Positions 23,901 through 35,466 are shown, numbered from the stretch's first letter. The stretch is 64,000 bases of DNA from Siphonodentalium dalli (GCA_032622095.1 CP136061.1:24678991-24742990); one strand, 5' to 3'. The notes: generated by a model not told the origin, from the sequence alone. A program made the numbers and translations.

Positions 23901-23945
23901 TTCATCAGAATGAAGATTATGGTGCATGTTTAAAAAAAATTTTTT

Positions 23946-24085
23946 TTATGAGAATTAAGGTTATAGATGCGTGTTTTTAAGGTTATAGATGCGTGTTTTT
24001 AAGGTTATGGATGTGTGTTTTTAAGGTTATAGATGCGTGTTTTTAAGGTTATAGATGCGTGTTTTTAAGGTTATGGATGCATGTT
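23946..24085. repeat. 22-bp minisatellite, six copies
   Basis: The unit AGGTTATAGATGCGTGTTTT plus TA repeats six times with one- or two-base changes (GGATG for AGATG). Confidence 0.9.
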
Positions 24086-24284
24086 TTTTGTTTACTTTTG
24101 TTCTTATTCTCGTTAACTCTGTTGTTATTTATGTGTATTCTTCGATGTTCTTCGATATTCTTATTCATATTTGTCATGTATAATTTATTTCTATTTTACA
24201 AATTGCTTATATATAAGTCTATTTACTTTCATGTCTCTTACCATCATTAACAGTGATTCTGCTTCTAAGTGCCTCTATTTGTTG

Positions 24285-24800
24285 ACCCATTCTATGCTAA
24301 ATAGATTATCCCATCAGTAATAAAAGTATACATTGGAATGGTCTATATTATTAATTTCAATTATCTGTAGGGGTGTTCTGGAAAAATAACCAGACGACAG
24401 ATAATATAAGTAGAGAAGGAGTCTATTTATTGGAGGGAATCAAGCCTGTCATTATACTGTCATCACACTCTGGGGACCTCATTCTGTTTACACCTCAGCA
24501 GAATGAGGTTCCCAGAGGGTGATTTTGGTGATGCTAGCCCACTATGCGGGGTAGCATAACTAAATTCACCCTCTGGGGACCTCATTCTGTTTACACCTCA
24601 GCAGAATGAGGTTCCCAGAGGGTGATTTTGGTGATGCTAGCCCACTATGCGGGGTAGCATAACTAAATTCACCCTCTGGGGACCTCATTCTGCAAACTAC
24701 AGACACCCTATTTCAAGGCTTGACACACATCCTATGTAATTTTTGAACTTATTGTCTGAACATTTCAAAAGGGATGACTATTTACTATAGAACGGTGTTA
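24285..24800. repeat. Family C MITE split by a family E insertion
   Basis: Family C sequence (TACATTGGAATGGTCTA, GGGTGTTCTG, CAGATAATATAAG) stops near 24442 at CAAGCCTG. It resumes near 24733 with TTGAACTTATTGTCTGAACA and TACTATAGAACGG. Between them is a family E element whose internal palindrome block of about 103 bp is duplicated in tandem (from 24468 and 24571). So E jumped into C, then expanded. Confidence 0.75.
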
Positions 24801-26500
24801 TACTAGCACCAGATACTAATTATTTCTGTCCTTTTCTCTGTCTTGATGCCTGCAGTAAATAAAATTAAATTACATATTTTTAGTTAACTGTCCTCATGCC
24901 AACGGAGAGCCAATTTAGGTCTCATTTTAATACTCAAACCCGAATAAAAAAAAAATTGGTGTGTTTTGTATTTGACCTTATAATAAACAGGAATCATCTT
25001 TCATTATTTGCTTTTTGTTGATTTGAATGGTGTGAGTTTGAAAATTAACTCTGAACAACTCTACTTTTGAAAACCACGTGTTTGCATGCCAAACTAATAA
25101 CTTTAAATAACATTTCTTGTACATCATCATAGCAAATATAATTTGCATTCCTCTGTATGTTAGTGGCAGTCTTGATAATCAATCCTTTGAATTCTAAGAA
25201 TATACATTAGATTGAAAACTGGAATAGAAGCTCTCAAGGATTTATTTCTAGGGATGTTCATGCTGTTTTTACCATACAACAAATCAATGGGAATCGACTT
25301 AACTACTCGGTTCATTTTCTGTTATCAGACGATTAAAGGTAGAACATATCCAACAAATACGAAACATTATTGATGTCAAGCGGTGATCTAGCTGCTACTA
25401 ACTCATTATGAGAATATTTCTGCAAATGAATCATGTACATGTATATGAATCGGTGAATATCTAGTCACCGAATGTCAAGCCAAATTTAACGCCTCATGAA
25501 AAATAATCTTCTCATCTCATGAGAAGAGAAACTTCGATTGTTGCGTCCCGAATCGAGATGTAAATATTTACAACAGAGCGTAGTTCAGATGGTCTTTTCT
25601 ATGGAGTCGTATGGTCAATTTCTTTGAGGTTTTGGGTGATGTTAGAATGCTACATTCCCTCAGTTGGCATAGCGCCTGAGTACTAATTTATCAGTTTCAC
25701 GCACCGAACGAGTCCATAGTATGTCTTTAAAATTACACGCAAGGATGCCATATCAATCCTAATAAGGGAAATTGATTATGTCATTCATGATTTTTTACTA
25801 TTTCCGCACTCGCCATTATAGTATACTACCTCTTGTATATTGAAAATGGCGTCATTTCATTCATTGATTTCATATAGAATGTAACTCAGAAAATGTGCTA
25901 TCGAGATTGGGATAAACAGTTTTGCTGGGATTAGGATAACCTACTAGTCACTGAAGGTCAAGTAATAATCTTTGTAGTTATCAGTGCAAACGTTAGATAT
26001 CTGTCATGTTATTACAATACCTGTATTGTATATGTTTACAACATTTGATAAATTAAGTGTTACTAATAATACTTTGTACAAGGTTATAATTTTCTTTTTC
26101 TTTTCTATCAAATACCCAAATGATGAAGTGATTGCCAATGACATCCGTATATGCGTAATAGGTCATCAGGTTCACACATATTCATCTCTATGCATGCCGT
26201 CATTCTTAGCAATGAACTAGCTGTCACCACTGTTTTTATCATGTGACAATCCCCTAATGATTGATATCTTAATCAGGAAGTATTTACTATTTTATATATA
26301 TTAAAGCTACATTAGTATTACCTACCCTGTACAAAACAAATACCTGCCCTAACTTGCAGCTGAGAAACAGTAAATTACTGCATTAATTGTTTCCTACCAC
26401 AGTGGGTTTGAGTTACGCCCCTTCCATCATCATCATCCAATCATGACAATGATCTGAAGCATTGAAGGTCAAGAGCCAATAACCCTCAAAAGGAAGCTTT
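24800..26500. other. Intron 5 stretch, mostly unique AT-rich DNA
   Basis: No repeat terminus, RNA or exon was recognised over 1.7 kb. The frame at 25984-26220 is chance. A faint similarity between 25447-25480 (GTGAATATCTAGTCACCGAATGTCAAG) and 25940-25970 (CTACTAGTCACTGAAGGTCAAG) is too weak to call. Confidence 0.4.
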
Positions 26501-26508
26501 TCCATATA

Positions 26509-26721
26509 CAGTAATGCCCTAAATAATTGACTTCTTAACCACAGCAGAATTATGGGTAACTTTTCAGGATTTAGTCGGAAATATGGCTTGCTGCCATTCA
26601 TTGGAAAGCTCTCACTGAGAGCTTTCCGATGAATGGCAACAAGCCATATTTCCGACTAAATCCTGAAAAGTTACCCATAATTCTGCTGTGGTTAAGGAGT
26701 CGATTATTTAGGGCATCACAG
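26509..26721. mobile_element. Family P palindromic MITE (Tc1/mariner or pogo-like)
   Basis: It starts CAGTAATGCCCTAAATAATT and ends AATTATTTAGGGCATCACAG in complement, with TA on both sides, the duplication of Tc1/mariner-type elements. The whole 213 bp is one near-perfect palindrome with its centre at GAGAGCTTTC. It has no loop or coding part, so the RNA would be a single long hairpin. Confidence 0.8.
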
Positions 26722-26752
26722 TATATGATACACAGCTGCCACCAAGCCTTAA

Positions 26753-27167
26753 ATAGTGTGTCTGTCATTTGCAGAATGAGGTTCCCAGAGGGTGAACCTA
26801 TTGACTATCCCGCATGGTGGGCTACCATCACCAAATTCACCCTCTGGGAACCATATTCTGCTTAGGCCTCAACTGGTGTGGGAGACCTAGGATCAGATTG
26901 TGGTTCCCCAGTTGCAGCTGGTAATGTTCACCCATTAGTCACCTCGATTATGAATTTTGTCTTCTGCAAATTAGGGGATATAGAAACTTTCCAGAAGGGA
27001 AATATTAACTATAAACACAATGTTAATTTGAGACTAGAGATACATGTATTTCCCAGAAGATGATGTTGAAGCAGAACAAGGTCCCAGAGGATGTGAGGGA
27101 TAGCGTCACTAAATTCACCATCTGGGGACCTCATTCTGCAATTGACAGACATACTATTTACAAGCTT
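26753..27167. repeat. Family E element with exact 8-bp duplication
   Basis: It runs from CAAGCCTTAAATAGTGTGTC to CATACTATTTACAAGCTT(G), flanked by GCTGCCAC at 26745-26752 and 27168-27175. Together with the copy at 6050 this fixes the 8-bp duplication for family E. Confidence 0.8.
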
Positions 27168-27321
27168 GCTGCCACTTATGAAAGGAAACTTGTTTTCATA
27201 ATTAATTTTGATGAGAGTTCAGCAGTTGCTATTTATAATTTCAGATTCAGTTTCCCCGGCCACTTCACCTGCAGTTACAAGAATACAGAAAGAAATTCAG
27301 GTGAGTGCAGTAAAAGAATGT

Positions 27322-27584
27322 TTAACCCTTTCATGACGGGAGCTGTGCTGGTGCATCATTAAAGATCCTGTGCCAGTGCATTCTCTTATATATGCAAGTT
27401 TCCCATAGGGAGCCTCACATATATATGAGAATGCACTGGCTTACATGGTCAAGGTAAATATTGTTAGGCCTATGTATTCTCTTATATATGCGGGACTCCC
27501 TATGGGAGACTCGCACATATAAGAGAATGCATTGGCACAGGGTTTATGCAAGTTTTCAGGAAGCTCCTGTCATGGAAGTGTTAA
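27322..27584 (-). repeat. Family B MITE, complete copy
   Basis: TTAACCCTTTCATGACGGGA opens it and GCTCCTGTCATGGAAGTGTTAA closes it, with TTAA at both ends. It holds two palindromes around the loop ATGGTCAAGGTAAATATTGT. GATCCTGTGCCAGTGCATTC precedes the first palindrome. Confidence 0.85.
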
Positions 27585-27979
27585 AATTGAAACACGTCTC
27601 AAGGTGAAACCAACTTATTTCTTGCAACCATCAGAACAGACTTGTACGGCTAAACCTATAATCATTTAAATTATAATTTCAAAAACTTAATTGCGACATA
27701 CATGTAGGTTATTTCTTATCATTTAATCTGACCATTTAATAATCATGTCACAGGTAGAACATAGCGGTAAATGTTTTGGCCTTTTATTGTTCGATATTAT
27801 CATTTCAAATATCTGGCAAGAATCACTTGTGCAATCCCTCGTGGAATTCTAATTAGCGATACTACAGTAATGCCCTAAATAATCCATGTCGCAACGTAAG
27901 CATGATAACTTTCAGAATCGTAATTTGATTTCAAAAACCAGTTCTGCCCAAATTATTTATATATATACACCTTGAGACT

Positions 27980-28690
27980 TATTATGCCCCCGATCTCCGA
28001 TGGAGATTTGGGGGTATATAGTGGAGCCCTCCTTCCGTCCGTACGAACGTTTCAACTCATAACTTTGGTTTCGCTAACTCAATTCAGTTGATCTTTGGTA
28101 TGCTAATAGACCAGCCGTGGGGACAAGATTTTCCCATAACTGCGATTTCGTCTGCCCATTTTTTCCAGAGTTATGCCCCTTTTTGGACTTAGAAAATTGT
28201 CCGTACGAACGTTTCAACTCATAACTTTGGTTTCGCTAACTCAATTCAGTTGATCTTTAGTATGCTAATAGACCAGCTGGGGGGGGACAAGATTTCCCCA
28301 TAACTGCGATTTCGTCCGCCCATTTTTTCCAGAGTTATGCCCCTTTTTGGACTTAGAAAATTGTCTGTACGAACGTTTCAACTCATAACTTTGGTTTTGC
28401 TAACTCAATTCAGTTGATCTTTGGTATGCTAATAGACCAGCCGGGGGGGACAAGATTTCCCCATAACTGCCCATTTTTTCCAGAGTTACGCCCCTTTTTG
28501 GACTTAGAAAATTCAGGTTTTCTGCTACTTTTTTTGGTTTCCAGATGATAACTTGATTTTGGATTGTTTACTCATGAATAACATAACTTTACAAAGTGCC
28601 ATTTAATAAGTATTTGCACAAAAATAAGAAAAATCCTCTCTGATTGTACAGTCGGGGGCGTTACCTCCGCCCAGCGGTGCACTTGTTTCA
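27980..28690. repeat. Tandem element, about 163-bp unit, three copies, with GGGGGC ends
   Basis: It opens TTATGCCCCCGATCTCCGAT and TGGGGGTATATAGTGGAGCC and closes GTCGGGGGCGTTACCTCCGC. Between are copies of GTACGAACGTTTCAACTCAT near 28039, 28202 and 28369, each followed by AGTTATGCCCCTTTTTGGAC. Elements of this style are common in molluscan genomes. They carry no gene. Confidence 0.75.
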
Positions 28691-28831
28691 ATTGTCACAA
28701 AGTGTATCCAACTTATTTCTTGCAACCATCAGAATCTACAGACAATCAATAATGTATGTTATTAATTCGATATGTCATTTTTGTCCAGAACTGCTTTTAT
28801 CGAACTAGGTGAATATCGGTTCAGTTTGCCT

Positions 28832-29065
28832 TTAACCCTTTACCCAACAGAACGGCCCTGTGCCAATGCATTCTCTTATATATGCGAGTCGACCATAGGT
28901 CACCTCGCATATATAAGAGAATGCATTGGCACAGGGCATAACTGTAACCATCACAATGTGGTCAATGAACCGGTTGTATGGTGTTATTGAGACAGACCGA
29001 AGATATTTTAGGCTGTTGAAGCTTTATTTGGGCGTTTTTGGCCGTTTTGTTGGGTAAAGGGTTAA
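28832..29065 (-). repeat. Family A MITE, reverse, single-palindrome copy
   Basis: TTAA flanks both termini. The palindrome end is at the left (CAACAGAACGGCCCTGTGCC) and the unique arm at the right, opposite to the copies at 123, 4590 and 11517. It lies 445 bp before exon 6. Confidence 0.85.
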
Positions 29066-29314
29066 ACCGATTGATATCATTTTACGACATCACAAATCCA
29101 AGTAATATGGTTTTACGACATGCTGTAACTCTATCTCACTGATAAATACAATTCGGCACACGCTCGTCGAAATCTCAACTTCGAATTAGGCAACAAATTT
29201 GTACGAAGTGAGTTCCGATTGTGCTAAATAATGTGTAGACATAGATTTTTGTGACGTCAGTCATTTGAAAGAGTTGTCGATATTACATTGTTACTAAGAG
29301 GCGATCTAATTAAT

Positions 29315-29470
29315 AAATAGGATATTACTTGGTTGGTTTGATATTATTGGCCTGATATCAGCCCTCGGTAACCTCATATCAGCCTTCGACCTTTGGTCAC
29401 AGGCTGGTAAGAGGTTACCTCAAGCTGATATCGGGTCTAATATGAAACCAACCAAGTAATATCCTCTAAT
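29315..29470. repeat. Small palindromic repeat just before exon 6
   Basis: GGATATTACTTGGTTGGTTT near 29319 is answered by AACCAACCAAGTAATATCC ending near 29466, with an inner GATATCAGCC/AGCTGATATC pair. It lies within 45 bp of the exon 6 acceptor, so its hairpin overlaps the likely branch-point region. Confidence 0.7.
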
Positions 29471-29510
29471 TATTCTCCCAATAAAACATGACATATATTG
29501 TTTCTTGCAG

Positions 29511-29602
29511 GATGACAGCGGAGAAGGAGAAAAGAAGCCGTCTCTTCAGAGATCGCTATCCACTAAAGAATCTCAGGTTAACAGCCCCCTGCAAGGAAAC
29601 AC
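29511..29602 (+). CDS. INAVA: Exon 6, acidic-to-basic linker after CUPID
   Basis: TTTCTTGCAG precedes 92 nt and ACAC|GTGAGT follows. In the frame that joins exon 7 (exit phase 2) it reads DDSGEGEKKPSLQRSLSTKE then SQVNSPLQGN. Position and style match the DDSSLSD...SQV linker after CUPID in INAVA and FRMD4. PSLQRSLS has basophilic-kinase or 14-3-3-like character. It must be entered in phase 0, which fits exon 4 directly or a phase-0 donor in exon 5. Confidence 0.85.
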
Positions 29603-29846
29603 GTGAGTATTCTCCGATGGTGCTTTCCACACATATTCACTAGTGGGAGGAGCTTTACGGTTGCTAGGAGACACAGAATCTGCAGAAATAGTTTGATTAG
29701 TTTAACAGCGCTTGTCCTTATGCTATATATAATACACTGGAGAACATACATTCTTTGCCTTTAATTGTGGAAATTATGACAAGCGTCACTAAAAATGAAA
29801 AACAGTGTTATAACCATGGACAAATTTCCAACATCAATGGCGCAAA

Positions 29847-30698
29847 CAGACCTGTTACCCTCAAAAAATATTGGTCACGATTTTCCGTGAGATTGCAGTC
29901 ACCGTCCGGGAGATTTTAAATATTTGGATTCCTTTTGCATTTTTTTAATTTCAACAAAGAAAAAAATTAAACAAAATTTCTTATTAATATCTATCGCACA
30001 GAAACATGCAAATTTGATAACAAATTAACAAAGTATTCTTCAGGAAAACAGTTATTGTGCAGTTATACATTTTATTGTCTCATTTATAGAGAAAGCATGG
30101 CAGGCCACGACGTATCAACAACCGTAAACTACTTTCGGTTTCATTTAGATCTCACGAGATTTCAACTGTCATGTTAAAAAGTACAATTCAGGAACGGACG
30201 TGTAAAGTTTAAAATCTAGAATGTATGTTTCTTTTGAATTTTATCATACCATTTCAAGAGACCACGAGTCCTTCAACTTTGAATTGTATTGTCGGCGTTT
30301 TGCCAGTCTTTCCACAGAATCAGACATTTCAAAAATATAATGTATGGTGGCCAATTTACTGAGACATATATAAATGACCATATATAGGGGTCATGCATAA
30401 AGCTTGTTTGTAATCCAATATGAAAACAATCTGGCATAGTTAATATTAGTTATATAACGTAAGGTTGCTCATCTCATTCATCCTTTGTTTGTTAAACGCT
30501 AAACAATTGCACCCAGGTAGTCTCGCATATTCTCGCTTACCGCATTATAGTATAACGAAAACGAAAGTAACTTTTAATTATTTTTTTGTTTGAGAAGATT
30601 GTTTCAAACCGTGAGATTAGGAGGTGTCGCTGTGACACCGTGAGATGCATGGTGAAATCGGGAGTCTCACGGCGAATCCGTGAGAAGTAACAGGGCTG
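29847..30698. mobile_element. Non-autonomous hAT-like element, 852 bp
   Basis: The ends CAGACCTGTTACCCTCA and GAGAAGTAACAGGGCTG are flanked by exact 8-bp copies GGCGCAAA (29839-29846 and 30699-30706). Subterminal CGTGAGAT and GGGAGTCTCACGG motifs recall those of the element at 13376. No transposase frame is visible; the reverse 111-aa frame at 30537-30872 crosses the right end and so is not a gene of the element. Confidence 0.85.
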
Positions 30699-30706
30699 GG
30701 CGCAAA

Positions 30707-31286
30707 TAGAAATTTCAGTACATTGAGATTTGACAACAAAAATATTGTAAGGAATATCAAAATTAGGGTGAACAAATAATTCTACGGTAATTGCAGCAAG
30801 TGACCGGCTCAGTCGCTGATTGGTAGAAAATCTGCTAATAATTATTTGATTGACAGCTGTGGAAAGGTCCAATCAATGAGGTTCATACCTGACTTGGGAT
30901 GTGTGTGCATGAACACACTGCAGGCATAAGTATAAGGTGAAAATTAAAGACAGTCCCATTCGACCATTGTCCTGACAAATTTGTCAGCTCGCGGGTGTTT
31001 TTAAAGATATATGCAACTTTTATAATTAATCCAAAATACACCTAATAATATTCACTTTTGAATCAATTTGTCAAGAGTCCAGACGAGATTGCACTTCATG
31101 TCATGTCGTCTCCGCTGGGCCACTGTCATGTTGTCTCCGCCGGGCCACTGCCATCCTGTCTCCGCTGGGCCACTGCATGTTACATATTATTCTTAGCGTT
31201 ATGTCGATGATCAAATTAAGCAAATTTGAGGCAGGAATAACAATGATGACTATATCCATGCAAACCCCAGATGCAAGATTATGGTA
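30707..31286. other. Intron 6 stretch with a short tandem repeat
   Basis: At 31100-31170 the phrase GTCTCCGCTGGGCCACTG repeats three times (unit about 27 bp). Nothing else is recognised. Confidence 0.6.
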
Positions 31287-31500
31287 CAGTAATTCCCTAA
31301 ATAATTGACTCCTTAACCACATCAGAATTATGGGTAATTTTTCAGGATTTTGTCGGAAATATGGCTTGTTGCCATTCATCGGAAAGCTCTCAGTGAGAGC
31401 ATTCCGATGAATGGCAACAAGCCATATTTCCAACTAATTCCTGAAAAATTACCCATAATTCTGATGTGGTTTAGGGAGTCGATTATTTAGGGCATTACTG
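31287..31500. mobile_element. Family P palindromic MITE, intact
   Basis: CAGTAATTCCCTAAATAATT to the complementary GATTATTTAGGGCATTACTG, with TA at both borders. It is a 214-bp near-perfect palindrome centred on GAGAGC. Confidence 0.82.
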
Positions 31501-31587
31501 TATGAAATGTGTGCTGAAAACAGCAGGGTTTACAATACGCCATTCTATGATTATTGTATTATTGAATCACAGCATGTGTGGTTGCTT

Positions 31588-31716
31588 ACACCTCAGCAGA
31601 ATGAGGTTCCCAGAGGGTGAATTTGGTGATGCTAGCCTGCTATGCGGGGTAGCATCACTAAATTCACCCTCTGGGGACCTCATTCTGCAAATGACAGACA
31701 CCCTATTTCAAGGCTT
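31588..31716. repeat. Family E copy, short
   Basis: TACACCTCAGCAGAATGAGG opens a palindrome that ends in the proper terminus CACCCTATTTCAAGGCTTG. The left end matches the TACACCTCAG form at 24488, so a sub-lineage with a shortened left arm exists. Confidence 0.7.
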
Positions 31717-31879
31717 GGTGTCACATACGATAATATTACTATTAAAGTAACAAGTCATTCCAGGCAATAACAAGAGTTCTCGACTTATTTTTATTCCAGA
31801 TATCATATATGGCATGATGAGGGCTTTCTTGAGTTGTGACATTACGCTTTATAAAGGCAAGAACAATGAAGGAAATCTC

Positions 31880-32280
31880 ACTTTATGTATGCGCTCATTC
31901 TGAGAGCAACTTCCTTTTACGTATGCGATCATATTGAGAACATACCACTTTACGTATGCTCTCATTCTGAGCAGGGACGTTGGAGGGGAGTCCAGTGGGT
32001 ACCTGAAAAGTGCCCTCCTGACTGGTTTGCCCCCTTGCCCTTTGTAGCTTCTGGCGTCCCTGATTCTGAGAACATCTCACTTTACATATGCTCTCATATT
32101 GAGAACATCTAACTTTATGTATGCGCTCATTCTGAGAACATCTCACTTTACATATGCTCTCATATTGAGAACATCTAACTTTACGTATGCGCTCATTCTG
32201 AGAACATCTCACTTTACGTATGTGCTCATGCTGAGAACATCTCACTTTACGTATGTGCTCATGCTGAGAACTCTCACTTA
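31880..32280. repeat. 33-bp minisatellite, about ten copies
   Basis: The unit GAGAACATCTCACTTTACGT plus ATGCGCTCATTCT repeats across 400 bp with small changes. Because 33 is a multiple of three, both strands show repetitive open frames (TSHFTYALILR and VRCSQNERIRK); neither is a gene. A 91-bp element splits the array at 31972. Confidence 0.9.
31972..32062. mobile_element. 91-bp miniature hAT-like element inside a minisatellite
   Basis: CAGGGACGTTGGAGG and CTTCTGGCGTCCCTG form the ends, and ATTCTGAG stands on both sides (31964-31971 and 32063-32070). The repeat unit itself contains ATTCTGAG, but the array phase is restored exactly across the insert, so an 8-bp duplication is the simplest reading. 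Its ends resemble those of the element at 40819 (CAGGGGCGCCGGAAG). Confidence 0.8.
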
Positions 32281-32823
32281 TTTCTTTCAGAATCAGAACT
32301 GGCGAATTGTACTTTTTTCCTTTACCGTTATTTGTGCATTTATTACCAGTAGCATGTTGGAATGTCTCAAACTAAAATATACCAACTATATAATAAAGTA
32401 TTCAACAATATTATCTGTTGCCAACCTGTTTATCAATGTGCTCGGCTGCTAAAGCTCTTGTAGTTTTATCATGGCCAGTGATATCCATACTATGGCTGAT
32501 GGATGATGTCAAGACAAGCATTGCTGTACTTTGGCACCATCCTGCTTTTGGGAATATTCAATTCCCATGTGTCCATAGCATTATAGTCAAAAGGATAAGC
32601 GTGCACATATTTGGCAAAGAAAAATCTGACACGCTAACCACTGGACCACAGAGCTCCACAAAGCATGTTGGAATGTCTCTCAGTGTCTAGTATCTAATAT
32701 GACAGACACTCCAGAATGACTTCCTAAATCACCGACCTTGTCAGTTCTAATAAAAATCAGACTCTCCTATAAGCTATGCATTACATAATCTAGCTGAACA
32801 AGAATGCGGGGAATTCCGTTACT

Positions 32824-33017
32824 TTAACCCTTTCAGTGCCAAGTCCAATTTTTGTATCAACCCATATTTCCTTGATAATTTTTCAATTTATTGATTATAA
32901 TAATATGATACATTGATGGAAATAGCTCATTATCACATTATTATAATCAATAAATTTGAAAAATGATCAAGGAAATACGGGTTGATAAAAAAATTGGACT
33001 TGGCACTGAAAGGGTTA
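32824..33017. repeat. Family G palindromic MITE (piggyBac-like)
   Basis: TTAACCCTTTCAGTGCCAAG to CTTGGCACTGAAAGGGTTA(C) is a long palindrome with TTTGTATCAACCCATATTTC arms and a short loop. The right TTAA has become TTAC. The same outer ends recur at 56230-56467 with a different inside. Confidence 0.8.
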
Positions 33018-33843
33018 CAGAAGCATTTGTCAGTGTCGGCCAATCAGAACATTTAATGATAAACCGATGAAGCCAATCACATGATTGTCGTAATTCCTAT
33101 ACAACAACAGGTTGATTCACCACATTGCTAAAAATAGCATGATATATTTTCTGTATATTCACACAGTGTTTACAATTTTAGAGATTTAAACGACAAATAA
33201 TTAAACACTAAAAAAGTGTATTTGAAGAGTCCAAGATTGACCAATAATACCCAAGTAGAATAGAATTAATTATAATATTTTCATCAACTTTTATACATCA
33301 AAATATAAATCGTGTCCCTACTCTCAGAAGACCGAATGTGTTATTCCACTCGCAAGATATTATCCTACTCCCAGCGCTACATCATGACGTCATATTTTTG
33401 CGTCACTTATATCCTTGAGCGTTATTTTAACAGAAAAGACTGGGTGATGTTGTAGCTTTAGGAACGTGTTGGTCTAACCATGTGTTGCATTATGGTCTGG
33501 GTAATAACAAACTGCTAGCATCTCGTAAATATAATCCTCCGCATCTCACTCGAGGAGAAAAAACGTATGCTACTCAAAAAAGTTAAATATTGTCAATGTA
33601 TTTCCAACAATTTCAACAGTTAACACCCAAATTTGTTATTCACGAAAAGCAAAACCGAAAGGTGATATCTGTCAATCATAAAACTATTTGCGCGCTGTGA
33701 CATTATACTGCGGGGATTGCCTGCAGAAGCTATTTATAGCCGTGTAATGTGAATGATAGTGGATTAGATTAACTCGGTAACCTGTAGCTTGATCGAGAGT
33801 CTAATTTTAATTAGAACTCTGCCCTTGTATGAATCTTTTTCTC
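33018..33843. other. Intron 6 stretch, nothing recognised
   Basis: AT-rich unique DNA with no exon, RNA or repeat boundary that I can support. Confidence 0.4.
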
Positions 33844-34185
33844 TCCTAGCACACCCTCTGGGATATGTCCTAACACACACTCGGATATGTCCTAACACAC
33901 ACTCGGATATGTCCTAACACACACTCTGGGATATGTCCTAACACACCCTCTTAGATATTTCCTAACACACCATCTGGGATATTTCCTAACACACACTCTG
34001 GGATATGTCCTAACACACACTCTGGGATATTTCCTAACACACACTCTGGGATATGTCCTAACACACACTCTGGGATATGTCCTAACACACACTCTGGGAT
34101 ATTTCCTAACACACACTCTGGGATATGTCCTAACACACCATCTGGGATATTTCCTAACACACACTCTGGGATATGTCCCTCATCT
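33844..34185. repeat. 24-bp minisatellite, about 14 copies
   Basis: The unit TCCTAACACACACTCTGGGA plus TATG repeats with length variants lacking TGGG. The 24-bp period keeps two reverse frames open (VCVRTYPR and ECVLGHIP); these are artefacts of the period. Confidence 0.92.
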
Positions 34186-34665
34186 AAACAACGTCTAGAC
34201 TCAATATTCTACAGAGACAAACTTATTTAAAATTTGTCAGGATCTCTATTTTAATTATTCCTTGACAGTTTATCCCTTGGTTAATTGAATTGTCTCTCAA
34301 TGAGTCAAACATTGGAATTAGCATTGATAACTTATCAGTCATTCTAAAACTAATTACTCTTTGGAAATTTACAAGACAAATAGAGCTTTGCATTCATGAA
34401 GTTTTGAATTTAAAATTCTATAATTTAATTTAATTTTTTTAATGTTTAATTATTCTCACCTAACTTGAAAATTTTAAACATTCTCAATTTCCGATTATAA
34501 GCAAATTGCCTGAGTTGCTCGACCTGTGCATAGTTAGAACACTATATACACATCCTTATATGAAACTCAAACTAAGCCTTATCAGAACATCTATAAATAG
34601 CATTCTATTTATTATAGATTATCTTTATCTTCCCAGCCATAACTACAACGAAATCATAATTTTTA

Positions 34666-35038
34666 TTAACCCTTTACCCAACAGAAGGGCCCTGTGCCAA
34701 TGCATTCTCTTATATATGCGAGTCGACCATAGGTCGCCTCGCATATATAAGAGAATGCATTGGCTTAACACATTAAAAATTATAAAATTGTTAAAGAATG
34801 TAAGAAAAAATGGTAAAAATGCATTCTCTTATATATGCTAGGCGACCTATGGTCAACTCGCATATATAAGAGAATGCATTGGCACAGGGCATAACTGTAA
34901 CTATCACAATGTGGTCAAGGAGCCGGTTCCAATGATATCCATACATTTGTATGGTTCTATTGAGACAGACCGAAGATATTTTAGGCTGTTGAAGCTTTAT
35001 TTGGCCGGTTTTGGCCGTTTTGTTGGGTAAAGGGTTAA
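34666..35038 (-). repeat. Family A MITE, reverse, two-palindrome copy
   Basis: TTAA sits at both ends, palindromes on the left and the unique arm on the right (GGTTCCAATGATATCC, GGCCGTTTTGTTGGG). It ends 429 bp before exon 7 and is inverted with respect to the family A copy 826 bp after exon 7. Confidence 0.88.
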
Positions 35039-35466
35039 TCACAATTTCAAGACTACAAATAGCTATGTTGTGCATAACATACAAAAAAATTGAAGTCTAT
35101 AAAGGCATAATAAAGTGGTTTATTTCGTTGTAAGATAGTTGTAAATCTACAGCTGAAATACAAATTTCCCTGATGGAGGCTGCTTACAAGATAGAGTTGT
35201 CCTTCTTAGTATGCTTTTGGTATGGTCTGAATATTTTATCATGGATTTCTGTTATAAAAATAACACCTAAAATGTGATAAGAAATAATAAAAAAAAAATT
35301 ATATTAATTGATTGAATCTTTTCTGGATAGGTGTCCTCTATTGTTTATACCCCAGAATCAATATAAAACATTCCAGGAAGAGATAGACCATCTTTAAAAT
35401 TTCCTTGCTGACTACTTGTGTTTTCCATCAATTGACATCCATCACATTACATGTTTTATGTTACAG

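Noticed and set aside
25440-25980. Possible inverted or direct repeat pair around CTAGTCAC
   Set aside because: Similarity too short (about 20 bp with mismatches) and no target duplication.
31895-32452. Repetitive frames TSHFTYALILR and VRCSQNERIRK
   Set aside because: Artefact of a 33-bp minisatellite split by a small transposon.
33892-34164. Reverse frames with VCVRTYPR and ECVLGHIP repeats
   Set aside because: They are read from a 24-bp minisatellite; any period divisible by three keeps frames open. No start context, splice site or family.
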